Shown: positions 16,472 to 25,303 of the stretch, piece after piece | How the letters are laid out: every line of letters starts with the position of its first letter | Numbering within the stretch: position 1 is the first letter of the stretch | DNA from: Oscillospiraceae bacterium | GTDB taxonomy: Bacteria > Bacillota > Clostridia > Oscillospirales > Oscillospiraceae | Length of the DNA: 64,000 nt | Direction of reading: 5' to 3' | Assembly (NCBI GenBank): GCA_910574635.1 | Contig: CAJTCG010000006.1 | Location: forward strand, 62,001 to 126,000 | Notes under the pieces: generated by a model | What the model was told of the DNA's origin: nothing | Seen by the model: only the letters and a program-made list of their open reading frames with translations | Database searches by the model: none | Position numbers and translations under genes: made by a program

Positions 16472-18007
16472 TTGGAACACAACGTATGCGCCATTGAGCT
16501 AAAAGGCATTACCAAGCGCTTCGGCGAGGTGGTGGCCAACGACGGCATCGACCTGCAATTAAACCGGGGAGAAATCTTATCCCTTCTGGGGGAGAACGGC
16601 AGCGGAAAAACCACGCTGATGAACATGCTCTCCGGCATCTACTTCCCCGACGAGGGCCAGATTTTTGTAAACGGCGAGCCCGTCTCCATCCGCTCCCCCA
16701 AGGACGCCTTTGCGTGCGGCATCGGCATGATTCACCAGCACTACAAGCTGGTGGACGTGTTCACCGCCGCGGAAAACATCGTCCTGGGGCTGGAGGAGCC
16801 GGGGAAGCTGGATATCCGGGCCGCCGAGGAAAAGGTTCGGACCATCTGCGAAAAATACGGCTTCGACATCGATCCCGGCCAGAAAATCTACGACATGTCC
16901 GTCTCCCAGAAGCAGACGGTGGAGATTGTCAAGGTCCTCTACCGGGGGGCCGACATCCTGATTTTGGACGAGCCCACCGCCGTCCTCACCCCCCAGGAGA
17001 CGGACAAGCTTTTTGAGGTGCTCCGGGCCATGAAGGCCGACGGGAAAGCCATCGTCATTATCACCCACAAGCTCCACGAGGTCATGGCCCTTTCCGACAA
17101 GGTGTCCGTCCTCCGGAAGGGAAAGTACATCGGAACCGTGAAAACCAGCGAGACGAGCCCCCAGGCCCTTACGGACATGATGGTGGGCCACGCGGTCACC
17201 CTGAACATCGACCGCCCCCGGTACGAAACACCCGTGGAACGGCTGGAGGTCAAGGGCCTCACCGTCCTGGACGGCGAGGGCGTGAAAAAGCTGGACAACG
17301 TGTCCTTCACCGCCCTGGGCGGCGAAATCCTGGGCGTGGCGGGCATTGCCGGGTCCGGCCAGAAGGAGCTGCTGGAGGCCATTTCCGGCCTCTGCCTGGT
17401 CAGCCAGGGGGAAATTCTCTACACCCCCGACGGGCAGGCCCCCGCCAATCTGGTGGGCAAAACCCCCATGCAGATCCGCAAGGCCGGGGTGGCCATGGCC
17501 TTCGTTCCCGAGGACCGGCTGGGCATGGGCCTGGTGGGCTCTATGGGCATGACGGGGAATATGATGCTCCGCTCCTGGAAAAAGGGCCCGGGGGTCTTCC
17601 TCAACCGGAAGGACCCCAACGAATTGGCCCTGCGGGTCTGGAAGGAGCTGGAGGTGGTGACCCCCAGCACGGACTTCCCCGTCCGCCGGATGTCCGGCGG
17701 CAACGTGCAGAAGGTGCTGGTGGGCCGGGAGATTGCCAGCGCTCCCTCGGTGCTCATGACCGCCTACGCGGTCCGGGGGCTGGACATCAACACCTCCTAT
17801 ACCATTTATAATCTGCTGACGGAACAGAAGATGAAGGGCGTGGCCGTCATCTACGTGGGCGAGGACCTGGACGTGCTGCTGGAGCTGTGCGACCGGATTC
17901 TGGTCCTCTGCGGCGGAAAGGTCAGCGGCGTGCTGGACGCCCGGTCCGCCACTAAGGAGCAAATCGGCCTGCTGATGACCCGCCTGGGGGGAAAGGAGGG
18001 CGCGTAA
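16472..18007 (+). CDS. Nucleoside ABC transporter ATPase, two ABC domains (NupO-like)
   Basis: 511 aa from a TTG start at 16472 (next residues EHNVCAIELKG), 10 bases after AGAAAGGA. An ATG at 16325 is in frame but lies inside the preceding gene. Domain 1 has Walker A LLGENGSGKTTLMN, signature MSVSQKQTVEIVKVLYRG and Walker B ILILDEPTAVLTP. Domain 2 has the family-typical GIAGSGQKELLEAI loop and SGGNVQKVLVGREI signature. Its Walker B/D-loop, however, reads VLMTAYAVRGLD instead of the usual LLIAAQPTRGLD, so this half may be catalytically weak. The next gene starts directly after its stop. Confidence 0.9.
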   Translation: MEHNVCAIELKGITKRFGEVVANDGIDLQLNRGEILSLLGENGSGKTTLMNMLSGIYFPDEGQIFVNGEPVSIRSPKDAFACGIGMIHQHYKLVDVFTAAENIVLGLEEPGKLDIRAAEEKVRTICEKYGFDIDPGQKIYDMSVSQKQTVEIVKVLYRGADILILDEPTAVLTPQETDKLFEVLRAMKADGKAIVIITHKLHEVMALSDKVSVLRKGKYIGTVKTSETSPQALTDMMVGHAVTLNIDRPRYETPVERLEVKGLTVLDGEGVKKLDNVSFTALGGEILGVAGIAGSGQKELLEAISGLCLVSQGEILYTPDGQAPANLVGKTPMQIRKAGVAMAFVPEDRLGMGLVGSMGMTGNMMLRSWKKGPGVFLNRKDPNELALRVWKELEVVTPSTDFPVRRMSGGNVQKVLVGREIASAPSVLMTAYAVRGLDINTSYTIYNLLTEQKMKGVAVIYVGEDLDVLLELCDRILVLCGGKVSGVLDARSATKEQIGLLMTRLGGKEGA

Positions 18008-19102
18008 ATGAACCACGAGAAGAAAATTCCCCTCATCCGCCTCGCCAAGCGGGACGGCATGGAGGGCTGGAAGGTCTGGTGCATCCGGTGTGGGTCCATC
18101 CTCTTCGCCCTGCTGCTGGGGGCCCTGGTGATGGGCCTGGCGGGGGCCAATCCCGTCACCGCTTACGGCACCATGATCTCCGGCGCCCTGGGGAAAAAGA
18201 GCGCCATCCGCCAGACGGTGAAGATCGCCGTCCCCCTGCTTGGCTGCGCCCTGGCCATCGCCCCCTGCTTCAAGATGCGCTTTTGGAACATCGGCGCGGA
18301 GGGCCAGATCACCGCCGGAGCCATCGCCGCCAGCTACTTCGCCCTCTTCTGGGCAAACCGCCTGCCCTCCCCCGTGCTGCTGCTGGTGATGGGGCTGGCG
18401 GGCGCGCTGGCCGGGGGCCTCTGGGCCCTGATCCCCGCCTTTTTCAAGGCCAAGTGGAACACCAACGAGACTCTCTTCACCCTGATGATGAACTATATCA
18501 TCATCGGCGTGGTCCGCTGGCTCCAAGGCGGGCCCTGGGAGGGCCGGAAGGGCTCCCAGATCATTCCCCAGTTTGACGAGGCCGCCTGCCTCCCCCGGGT
18601 GCTGGGGGTCCACTGCGGCTGGATCATCGTGCTGGTTCTGGTGGTTTTCATGCACATCTACATGAACCACACAAAACACGGATACGAAATCGCGGTCATC
18701 GGCGACAGCATCAACACCGCCCGGTACGCGGGCATGAACGTGGGCCGGGTGATGATGCGGACCATGTTCCTCTCCGGGGCCATCAGCGGCATCGTCGGGT
18801 TTATCGTGGCCTCCGGGGCCAACAACACGCTGTACGACGGCGTGGCCGGAGGCGTGGGCTTCACCTCCATCACCGTGGCCTGGCTCAGCCAGCTCAACGC
18901 CTTCGCCATGGTGGGCATCTCCGGCCTGCTGGCGGTTTTGAGCAAGGGGGCCGAGACCCTTCAGACCCGCATGGCGGTGCCCACCTCCATCTCCGACATC
19001 ATCACCGGCATCCTGCTGTTCTGCATGCTGGGCTGTGAGTTCTTCATCAACTACAAGCTGATTTTCCGCGGCGCGGGGAGGAAGGAGGCGCGGCATGGGT
19101 AA
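18008..19102 (+). CDS. Nucleoside ABC transporter permease 1 (NupP-like)
   Basis: 364 aa of the BPD_transp_2 family. There is a cytosolic N-terminal segment to about 28, then roughly ten membrane helices. The conserved FWNIGAEGQITAGAIAASYFAL and KWNTNETLFTLMMNYIIIGVV motifs are typical of BMP-linked nucleoside permeases. GYEIAVIGDSINTARYAGMNVGR is the coupling-helix region that contacts the ATPase. The ATG follows the ATPase stop with no gap, and its own stop overlaps the next gene by 8 bases. Confidence 0.92.
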   Translation: MNHEKKIPLIRLAKRDGMEGWKVWCIRCGSILFALLLGALVMGLAGANPVTAYGTMISGALGKKSAIRQTVKIAVPLLGCALAIAPCFKMRFWNIGAEGQITAGAIAASYFALFWANRLPSPVLLLVMGLAGALAGGLWALIPAFFKAKWNTNETLFTLMMNYIIIGVVRWLQGGPWEGRKGSQIIPQFDEAACLPRVLGVHCGWIIVLVLVVFMHIYMNHTKHGYEIAVIGDSINTARYAGMNVGRVMMRTMFLSGAISGIVGFIVASGANNTLYDGVAGGVGFTSITVAWLSQLNAFAMVGISGLLAVLSKGAETLQTRMAVPTSISDIITGILLFCMLGCEFFINYKLIFRGAGRKEARHG

Positions 19103-20090
19103 CTTTTTGAGCTTGTTCCTGGCCCTCATCATCGCCGCCATCACCTACGGCACGCCGCTGCTCTTCGGCACCCTGGGGGAGATTCTGACGGAGAAGTCCG
19201 GCAGCCTGAACCTGGGCGTGGAGGGCATCATGTTCATGGGCGGCGCCCTGGGCCTGGGGGGCGTGTTCTACTATGAGAAGGCGGCGGGAGCCGGGGCCAG
19301 CGGCTTCGTGGCCGTGGGCATCGGCATCCTCTGCGCCTTCCTGGCGGGGGCCCTGGCCTCTCTGATTTTCAGCTTCCTCACCATCACCCTCCGGGCCAAC
19401 CAGAACGTCACCGGCCTGGCCCTGTCCATCTTCGGCACCGGCGTGGGCCAGTTCGTGGGCGAGTACATGCGGGTCCGGGAGAACGGGTATATCTCTATCG
19501 GCAACGCCCTGAAGGGATTTTTCCAGAACTCCCCCTTCCCGGCAGCCCTCCAGAGGATCCCCGTTGTGGGCGGCGTGCTGTTTGGCAACAGCGTGTTTTT
19601 CTACCTGGGGCTCATTCTGGCCGCCGGAATGTTCTTCTTCCTAAACCGCACCCGGACGGGCCTGTATCTCCGCTCGGTGGGCGAGTCTCCGGCCACGGCG
19701 GACGCGGCGGGCATCGCCGTGGAGCGGTACAAATACCTGGCCACGGTCATCGGCGGCGGGATCTCCGCTGTGGGCGGCATGGTGTACATCATGACCATCG
19801 CCGGGTGCGTGTGGAACCACGAGGGGCTCAGCGGCGTGGGCTGGCTGGCGGTGGCCCTGGTGATCTTCTGCATGTGGCGGCCCCTGTCCGCCATCTGGGG
19901 CTCGGTGCTCTTCGGCGCGCTGATGATTTTGTACCTGCGGCTGGTGCTGCCCTTTGTGCCCACCCAGCTCTACAAGATTTTGCCCTATGTGGTGACGGTG
20001 ATTGTGCTGATCGTCTCCAGCATGCGCAACAACAAGGAGAAGCAGCCCCCCGCCAGCCTGGGGCTGGCCTATTTCCGGGAGGATCGGTAA
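19095..20090 (+). CDS. Nucleoside ABC transporter permease 2 (NupQ-like)
   Basis: 331 aa with eight to ten membrane helices, BPD_transp_2 family. It contains ITYGTPLLFGTLGEILTEKSGSLNLGVEGIMFMG at its start, the usual N terminus of the second BMP-type permease, and a coupling segment TGLYLRSVGESPATADAAGIAVERYKY. It overlaps permease 1 by 8 bases and is the last gene of the operon, followed by a strong terminator. Confidence 0.92.
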   Translation: MGNFLSLFLALIIAAITYGTPLLFGTLGEILTEKSGSLNLGVEGIMFMGGALGLGGVFYYEKAAGAGASGFVAVGIGILCAFLAGALASLIFSFLTITLRANQNVTGLALSIFGTGVGQFVGEYMRVRENGYISIGNALKGFFQNSPFPAALQRIPVVGGVLFGNSVFFYLGLILAAGMFFFLNRTRTGLYLRSVGESPATADAAGIAVERYKYLATVIGGGISAVGGMVYIMTIAGCVWNHEGLSGVGWLAVALVIFCMWRPLSAIWGSVLFGALMILYLRLVLPFVPTQLYKILPYVVTVIVLIVSSMRNNKEKQPPASLGLAYFREDR

Positions 20091-20117
20091 GCGGCCCTCT
20101 TTGGGGAGCTTGTGAAG

Positions 20118-20179
20118 ACCGGCGGCCTTACGGGCCGGCTCCGCGCCGCGCCCGTAAGGCCGCCGGTTTTTCCTTTTTT
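20118..20179 (+). terminator. Strong terminator of the nucleoside transporter operon
   Basis: An 18-bp perfect stem starts ACCGGCGGCCTTACGGGC (20118-20135), its complement is at 20150-20167, and TTTTTCCTTTTTT follows. Confidence 0.92.
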
Positions 20180-20212
20180 CGTGCCATTTTTCCAGTTAAA
20201 GCGTTTACAATG

Positions 20213-20241
20213 TTGACATACCGGGCGCTTTCCAGTATAAT
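20213..20241 (+). promoter_or_regulatory. Consensus sigma-A promoter of the FIST/chemoreceptor genes
   Basis: TTGACA (20213-20218) and TATAAT (20236-20241) have a 17-bp spacer, both hexamers perfect, 39 bases before the start codon. Confidence 0.9.
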
Positions 20242-20279
20242 AATCCCGCTGTAAATTATGGCAGGAGGTCGATCGTGTC

Positions 20280-21335
20280 ATGAAACAATTTTATGGAATG
20301 AGCCAGCGGGGAAACCTGGACGAGGCCCTCAGCGGGCTGCGCAATCCTGAGTTCATCATGCTTTTATCCAACAACAACCAGTTTGAAGCCCATGTCAAGG
20401 CCCTGGAGCAGCGCTTTCCCGGTGTGCCCAGCATCGGCTGCATCGGGATGTGCTACCAGCTGGGCGTGGTGGAAAACGGCGTGGGCGTCATCGCCTTTTC
20501 CGAAGGCGTTACCGCCGCCGCGGGCGTTTTGGAGGAAGTGTCCGCCATGCCGGTGAAGTACATCCAGCGGATGGAGCGGGACATGCAGGCGGTAGGAGGC
20601 ACCGGCGGCGACACGGTGTGCATTGACTTTTGTGCCGGGAATGACGCCTGCGTGCTGACCACCATCCACACCGTCCTCCACAAGCGGGGCGTCCCCCTGG
20701 TGGGGGGCACCGGCGGCGAGGGCCGGGTCTCCGCCAACGGCCGGGTGTATGCCGACGCCGTGGCCTACGGCCTGGTGCGGAATCGGGGCGGCCGGGTGAA
20801 GACCTATAAGGAAAACATCTACCACCAGCTGGGGGACTACCGCTTCATCGCCTCCGACACGGACCGGGCCAACTACATACTGGGCTCCCTGAACGGCAAG
20901 CCCGCCAAGCAGGTCTACAAGAGCATCCTCCACGTAACGGACGAGGAAATTCTGACCCGTACCTTCCAGAATCCCTTCGGCAAAATCAACGGAGACGACA
21001 CCTGCATCATCTCCATCAAGGAGGTCAACGGAAACGCCCTGGCCTGCTTCCGGCAGGTCAACGACTCCGACGTTTTGATCCTCCTGGAGCTGGGGGACTA
21101 TCAGGCCATCACCCGGAACACCATCCAGCAGATTCAGCGGGAGTTCCCCCGGCGCTCAGCGGTGTTCTCCGTCAACTGCCTGTTCCGGTATAAGCTGTTC
21201 TCCGAGCGGGGCTACATGCAGACCTACCTCCGGGAGATGGGGGCCCTGGGCTGCCACGCGGGCCTCGTGGGCTACGGAGAGCACTACAACAACCGCTTTG
21301 TCAACCAGTCCATGACCTGCGCGGTCTTTGAGTAA
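20280..21335 (+). CDS. FIST-domain sensory protein (cytosolic)
   Basis: 351 aa. The N-terminal FIST domain (about 1-190) contains the Gly-rich GVPLVGGTGGEG segment typical of the family, and a FIST_C domain follows (about 200-345, with KQVYKSIL and SVNCLFRYKLFSERG). FIST domains bind small ligands, probably amino acids, and are normally fused to or paired with signalling domains. This protein has no membrane segment and no output domain. A soluble chemoreceptor gene starts 12 bases downstream, so the two probably form one cytosolic receptor. The start ATG is preceded by AGGAGG. Confidence 0.85.
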   Translation: MKQFYGMSQRGNLDEALSGLRNPEFIMLLSNNNQFEAHVKALEQRFPGVPSIGCIGMCYQLGVVENGVGVIAFSEGVTAAAGVLEEVSAMPVKYIQRMERDMQAVGGTGGDTVCIDFCAGNDACVLTTIHTVLHKRGVPLVGGTGGEGRVSANGRVYADAVAYGLVRNRGGRVKTYKENIYHQLGDYRFIASDTDRANYILGSLNGKPAKQVYKSILHVTDEEILTRTFQNPFGKINGDDTCIISIKEVNGNALACFRQVNDSDVLILLELGDYQAITRNTIQQIQREFPRRSAVFSVNCLFRYKLFSERGYMQTYLREMGALGCHAGLVGYGEHYNNRFVNQSMTCAVFE

Positions 21336-21347
21336 GGGGGAGTCGGG

Positions 21348-22304
21348 ATGTTATTCGCGGGAAAGAACCGGCGGGAGCCGGAGCGGCCTCAGGAGGAAAA
21401 GAGCCTTTACCCGGTCCTCCACGTGGCAGACAGCCTGAAGGAATACCAGCGGGAGCTGGTGAAAAAGGAGGTGGCCTCCCTCTCGGAGCTGAGCCTGGTG
21501 GGTTCCACCTTCTCCGGCGTGCTGAGCGAGGCGGACCACTTCCAGGATAAGCTCCAGGAGCTGGGCCAGTCCTTCGCCAACATTGACGACGTGGCGGGAG
21601 AATTCGCCCACGTCCGGGCGGAAATCGGCGGCACGGTCCTCGAGGCCCAGGGGCTGATGGAGGAGCTGAAAAACACCTCCACGAAAATCCAGGCGTCCTA
21701 TGACGAGATGGCGGACATCTTCGGAAACCTTCAGTCCGCCATCCGGGGCATCCAGCAGTGCATGGGGAAAATCGTCTCCATTGCCGACCAGACCAACATC
21801 CTGGCCATCAACGCCTCCATTGAGGCGGCCCGGGCCGGGGTGGAGGGCAAAGGCTTCGCCGTGGTGGCCGCCCAGGTAAAGGAGCTGGCCAAGGAGATCA
21901 AGCAGCTGGCCGGCGAGGTGGACACCGGCGTATGTGACGTGGAAACCCGGGCCGGAGATCTCAGCAGCAGCATCCAGTCCTCCCAGCAGACCCTGAACCA
22001 GGGCGTGGGCGTCGTGGGCCAGACCGACGAGAGCTTCCGCAAGATCATAGCCACCGCCGAAAGCTCCGCCTCCGTGCAGACGGAGATCTCCGGGGTCATT
22101 CAGGCGTCCCAGCAGGAGCTGGCGGTGCTTTGCCAGTTCTTTGACCAGATCAAGGCCCAATATCAGGAGGTCGTCAAGCACATCGACCAGGCCAGCCGCC
22201 TGGGCACCACGAAGAGCGCCATGTTTGAGGATATGGACAACATGATTTCCCAGATTCGGCCCTTTATCAAGGACATGGAGGCGGGAGAGCGCTCTGGAAA
22301 ATAA
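21348..22304 (+). CDS. Soluble methyl-accepting chemotaxis-type signalling protein
   Basis: 318 aa with no membrane segment or ligand domain. Nearly the whole chain is helical. The kinase-control hairpin tip is visible at about 145-185 (IADQTNILAINASIEAARAGVEGKGFAVVAAQVKELAKEI). The short length leaves only the signalling hairpin plus about 100 N-terminal residues, so it must take its input from a partner, most likely the FIST protein encoded just upstream. Chemotaxis kinase CheA/CheW genes are not in the window. Confidence 0.9.
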   Translation: MLFAGKNRREPERPQEEKSLYPVLHVADSLKEYQRELVKKEVASLSELSLVGSTFSGVLSEADHFQDKLQELGQSFANIDDVAGEFAHVRAEIGGTVLEAQGLMEELKNTSTKIQASYDEMADIFGNLQSAIRGIQQCMGKIVSIADQTNILAINASIEAARAGVEGKGFAVVAAQVKELAKEIKQLAGEVDTGVCDVETRAGDLSSSIQSSQQTLNQGVGVVGQTDESFRKIIATAESSASVQTEISGVIQASQQELAVLCQFFDQIKAQYQEVVKHIDQASRLGTTKSAMFEDMDNMISQIRPFIKDMEAGERSGK

Positions 22305-22321
22305 CGGGAAGACAGCAGAAC

Positions 22322-22357
22322 AGGCGGCGGACGCTTCGCGTCCGCCGCCTGTTTTTC
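22322..22357 (+). terminator. Terminator after the soluble chemoreceptor
   Basis: 13-bp perfect stem AGGCGGCGGACGC/GCGTCCGCCGCCT, 3-base loop, then GTTTTT. It sits between convergent genes. Nearly the same stem occurs after the second chemoreceptor at 28736-28764. Confidence 0.88.
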
Positions 22358-22371
22358 GTTTTTCCGGCTTT

Positions 22372-24132
22372 TCACATCAGCACAATCTCGCCGCACAGCA
22401 GCTTGGCGACGCATTGGTGAGTCTCCTGCCGCAGGCGGAGGAACTCGTCGCCCATGTTGATCTCTGTTCCCGCGTAGGCCACGCCGCACTCCATGCGGCC
22501 GCCGTCCTGGTCCTTCAAGTCCTCCCTGGCGCTGTCCAGCTCCTCTTCCAGCTGCTTCAGCCGGAGTTCGGACATGGACATTTTCATCCGGACCTTGCCC
22601 ATGAGGCTGGCTTTGGCCGGGCTGTCCAGCTGGGCCTCCAGCCTCTCCAATTCCGCCGCCAGGCTTACCAGCTTCTTGCGGACCAGATCCTTTTCCAGTG
22701 TGGCGCAGGGCATGCCCCCCAAGGCAATGGAGGTCTTGACCTCCGACTTGGCGCCGACGGCGCTGGCGTTGACCCGCTTGGCGGCCCAGACCCGCCCGCC
22801 GATGATGCTGCCCCGGCCGGAGCGGAGAATCACCTCGCCGTCGCAGTAAATCCGGCCGTTGACGATGCAGTCCGTCTGCAAGTTCTCCCGGACGAAGATG
22901 GTGGCGTTTTCAATGTACTTGGCGAAGATGCACCGCCCGGCCCGGATGACGGTGGTGCCGTCCCCCAGGATGCCCTTGACCACCGTCAAATCGCCGCCGG
23001 CCTCCACGGTGCTTCCGGCTTCCACCACGCCGCCCACATAGATGTTTCCCATGGCCTTGACGGTGAAGCCGCTGAGCACGTCGCCCTTGATGTTGACATC
23101 GCCTACGAATTTGATTTTTCCGGTGGAGAAATCCACGTCGCCGTCGATGTCCAGCACCGGCTTGACCTGGAAGGTGCTTCCGGCAAACTCCACATGGCCC
23201 GGCATGGAGGCGATGAGGGTGTCCCCGTCCTCGCTGATTTCCGTGTTCCGCCCCTTGGGAAGGGGAACGGATTTCCCGCTCTTGGCGGGGACCTCCTGGT
23301 TCGTCACCGTCCGGCCCGGCTCGCCCTCGGTGGGGCGGATGAGGTGGCAGATCTCCTGCCCCTCCTCCACGTTGCAGATCAGGTTCAGCGCGGTGTAGTC
23401 CACCTGGCCGAACTCGTTTACCTCCAGCACCCGCTGAATTTCCCGGGGGAAATTGTCCACGATGTTGCCGTTGCGCCCGTCAAAAGCGGGCTTTCCGATT
23501 GCCACCAGGTAGAGGTTAAAATACCGATCCCGGTCGTGGGCCGCCCGGTCCAGCAGGGCGGTGTTCAGGCCAAAGGAAATGTTCTGGGCCGCCAGGGCCT
23601 GGTAAATCATGTCCCGGCTTACCTCCGCCCCCGCGCCCACCGGGGGGAAGATCAGCATCCAGGCGTAAATCTTATCGGAGGACAGGAAGAACCAGGGACG
23701 GGCGTCCATGATCAGCTGCTCCTCCGGCGCCTCTGCCGCCGCCTCGCTTTCCGCCTTTTTCTTGCTGTGCTTGCCCCGGGTCCGGCCCTTCGCCGCCTTC
23801 CACCGGGTGCCGCACACGCTCTTTAGGGAGGATTGCAGCCGGTTCTTCTCCTTTTCCAGCAGCTCGGGCGGCAGCACGCCGTCCTCGTCCATGCATAAAT
23901 GCGGATAGGGAAGGGCGCCGCTTTCCTTCTGCCGCAGCTCGTGGAGCTGGCGGATGGGATGGTCCGAGGGGATTTCCAGCCGGGTGGGGTCGTCGGGGGC
24001 CGCCGCTGGAGCCTCCGGGATCTCCTGGGCCGCGCGTTCCAGCTCCTCCGGCAGGGCCTCCTCCGGCAGTTCTTCTTTTTTGGGATGGAATAGGAAAGAT
24101 GATAGTTTGTCCTTAAATGACATGGGGGACAC
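22372..24132 (-). CDS. FapA/DUF342 family protein
   Basis: 586 aa. The N-terminal third (1-150) is acidic and Ala/Pro/Lys-rich. A FapA-type region follows (IYQALAAQNISFGLNTALLDRAA, IVDNFPREIQRVLEVNEFGQVDYTALNLICNVEEGQEI). A right-handed beta-helix-like repeat runs from about 315 to 450 (DIDGDVDFSTGKIKF, VNIKGDVLSGF, VEAGSTVEAGGDLTV). A C-terminal coiled coil covers about 480-545. Related proteins include Vibrio FapA, which affects polar flagellum placement, and clostridial relatives of unknown role. It has no signal peptide. The association with two chemoreceptors fits motility, but that link is inference. Confidence 0.85.
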   Translation of the reverse strand: MSPMSFKDKLSSFLFHPKKEELPEEALPEELERAAQEIPEAPAAAPDDPTRLEIPSDHPIRQLHELRQKESGALPYPHLCMDEDGVLPPELLEKEKNRLQSSLKSVCGTRWKAAKGRTRGKHSKKKAESEAAAEAPEEQLIMDARPWFFLSSDKIYAWMLIFPPVGAGAEVSRDMIYQALAAQNISFGLNTALLDRAAHDRDRYFNLYLVAIGKPAFDGRNGNIVDNFPREIQRVLEVNEFGQVDYTALNLICNVEEGQEICHLIRPTEGEPGRTVTNQEVPAKSGKSVPLPKGRNTEISEDGDTLIASMPGHVEFAGSTFQVKPVLDIDGDVDFSTGKIKFVGDVNIKGDVLSGFTVKAMGNIYVGGVVEAGSTVEAGGDLTVVKGILGDGTTVIRAGRCIFAKYIENATIFVRENLQTDCIVNGRIYCDGEVILRSGRGSIIGGRVWAAKRVNASAVGAKSEVKTSIALGGMPCATLEKDLVRKKLVSLAAELERLEAQLDSPAKASLMGKVRMKMSMSELRLKQLEEELDSAREDLKDQDGGRMECGVAYAGTEINMGDEFLRLRQETHQCVAKLLCGEIVLM

Positions 24133-24255
24133 CTCGATTCTTCTGCGCCTAAATAACTTTACTATACCATTATACTAAACTTTCACCCCAAAGGGAAGAG
24201 GGAATTGCCATATTCCAAATATATATTTTAAAGCCGGGGAAAGGGCCGGGGAGTC

Positions 24256-24284
24256 TTGCGCCGGAGGGGCGGGTCTGTTATAAT
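24256..24284 (+). promoter_or_regulatory. Promoter of the GNAT acetyltransferase gene
   Basis: TTGCGC (24256-24261), 17-bp spacer, TATAAT (24279-24284), 49 bases before the ATG. Confidence 0.7.
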
Positions 24285-24332
24285 AACGCGGAACGGGCCG
24301 GCAAAAAAGGTTTTGAGAGAGGTGGGACCGCC

Positions 24333-24806
24333 ATGAATTTTACCATCAGGCGCTTTCAGAAGCGGGACGCGGAGCAGACCTCCGCCGTCATTGGAGCGGC
24401 GCTGCGAATCAGCAACGCCCCGGACTATCCGGCGGAGATCATTCAGGAGATGCTGGAGCTTTATGCTCCGGGAAATCTGCTGGAACAGGCGGGAAACGAG
24501 CATTTGTACGTTCTCCTGGATGGGGACAGGATAATCGGCTGCGGCGGCATCGCGCCCTATCTGGGCAGCGAGACGGAGAGCATCCTGGTGACCATCTTCG
24601 TCCTGCCGGAGTGCCAGGGAACGGGCGCGGGGCGAGCGCTCATGGAAACCCTGGAGAAGGATACGTACTTCCTGCGGGCGGACCGGGTGGTGATCCACTC
24701 CTCCATCACGGCCCGGGATTTTTACCTCAAGATGGGATACCAATTTTCAGACGGCGTGGGAACCCCCGATGAGGAAGGGTGCATCCGTATGGAAAAGAAG
24801 GCCTGA
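24333..24806 (+). CDS. GNAT family N-acetyltransferase
   Basis: 157 aa single GNAT domain. Motif A is VTIFVLPECQGTGAGRALMETLE (acetyl-CoA pyrophosphate loop GTGAGR at about residues 92-97). The C terminus has ARDFYLKMGYQFSDG (motif B). It stands alone with its own promoter and terminator. The ribosome site is GAGAGGTGGG. The acetylated substrate cannot be inferred. Confidence 0.88.
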   Translation: MNFTIRRFQKRDAEQTSAVIGAALRISNAPDYPAEIIQEMLELYAPGNLLEQAGNEHLYVLLDGDRIIGCGGIAPYLGSETESILVTIFVLPECQGTGAGRALMETLEKDTYFLRADRVVIHSSITARDFYLKMGYQFSDGVGTPDEEGCIRMEKKA

Positions 24807-24812
24807 AAAGAA

Positions 24813-24836
24813 AAGCCCTCCCGCAGAGGAGGGCTT
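24813..24836 (+). terminator. Terminator after the acetyltransferase gene
   Basis: Stem AAGCCCTCC/GGAGGGCTT with loop CGCAGA, 6 bases after the stop. A second hairpin (AAAAGTCTGCC 24848-24858/GGCAGACTTTT 24863-24873) follows at the edge of the mobile-element remnants. Confidence 0.75.
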
Positions 24837-24947
24837 CAGCTTGTCGAAAAAGTCTGCCATCCGGCAGACTTTTCTCAATAAATGCAGTAAAATAGGAACA
24901 GGGGTGAGAAAGATGCTGGAATGAGGAAAAATGAGCGGGGGGTTATA

Positions 24948-25091
24948 GAAATGGTGGACACGGAAAGCCTCATGCTCCTGGTCATCTTTTGCGGCAGATG
25001 GATGCAGCAGTAGAGTTCGAGAAACTGTACGAAATTGTGGAGCCACTGTACAGTGAGGAAGGCCGGCGGAGCATCGACCCAGTGGTATTGT
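24948..25091 (+). pseudogene. IS1182-family transposase, N-terminal remnant
   Basis: Translation gives APGHLLRQMDAAVEFEKLYE and then IVEPLYSEEGRRSIDPVVLF, the conserved N terminus of IS1182-family transposases. The preceding part (EMVDTESLM) is in another frame, so there is a frameshift near 24975. The gene is cut at about 25091 by a MITE-like insertion and none of the catalytic domain follows. It is a dead fragment of under 60 codons. Confidence 0.7.
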
Positions 25092-25252
25092 TTAGAGCAG
25101 TTCCCAGAAATCATGAGAAACGTTCAGCGGTCCAGGAATCGCAGGGCCGCGCTGCCGGCCTTGACGGGCGTCGGCCCGCCTGCGTCCTCCGCCTTGCCCT
25201 GCGATCCCTGCCCTTGTTTCCTTTTTCTCATTATTTCTAGGAACTGCTCTAA
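25092..25252. mobile_element. MITE-like element inside the IS1182 remnant (161 bp)
   Basis: The 29-bp terminal inverted repeats at 25092-25120 and 25224-25252 differ at 2 positions (outer ends TTAGAGCAGTTCC/GGAACTGCTCTAA). Inside them ATCGCAGGGC and GCCCTGCGAT form a second inverted pair, so the whole element folds into a long hairpin. It has no coding capacity. It starts where the transposase homology stops. Each end carries TA, consistent with a TA-targeting transposase, and the flanks also show a possible TGT duplication. Confidence 0.7.
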
Positions 25253-25303
25253 TGTCAAAATCAAGGTGTGCTTTCCTTTAGCGGATATTTTGAAGGAATC
25301 CGC

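Noticed and set aside
16577..19144. Very long open frame on the minus strand (855 codons) across the nucleoside transporter genes
   Set aside because: It is antisense to a clearly conserved ATPase and permease operon; its translation is low-complexity Gly/His/Asp/Pro, the usual shadow of GC-rich codons.
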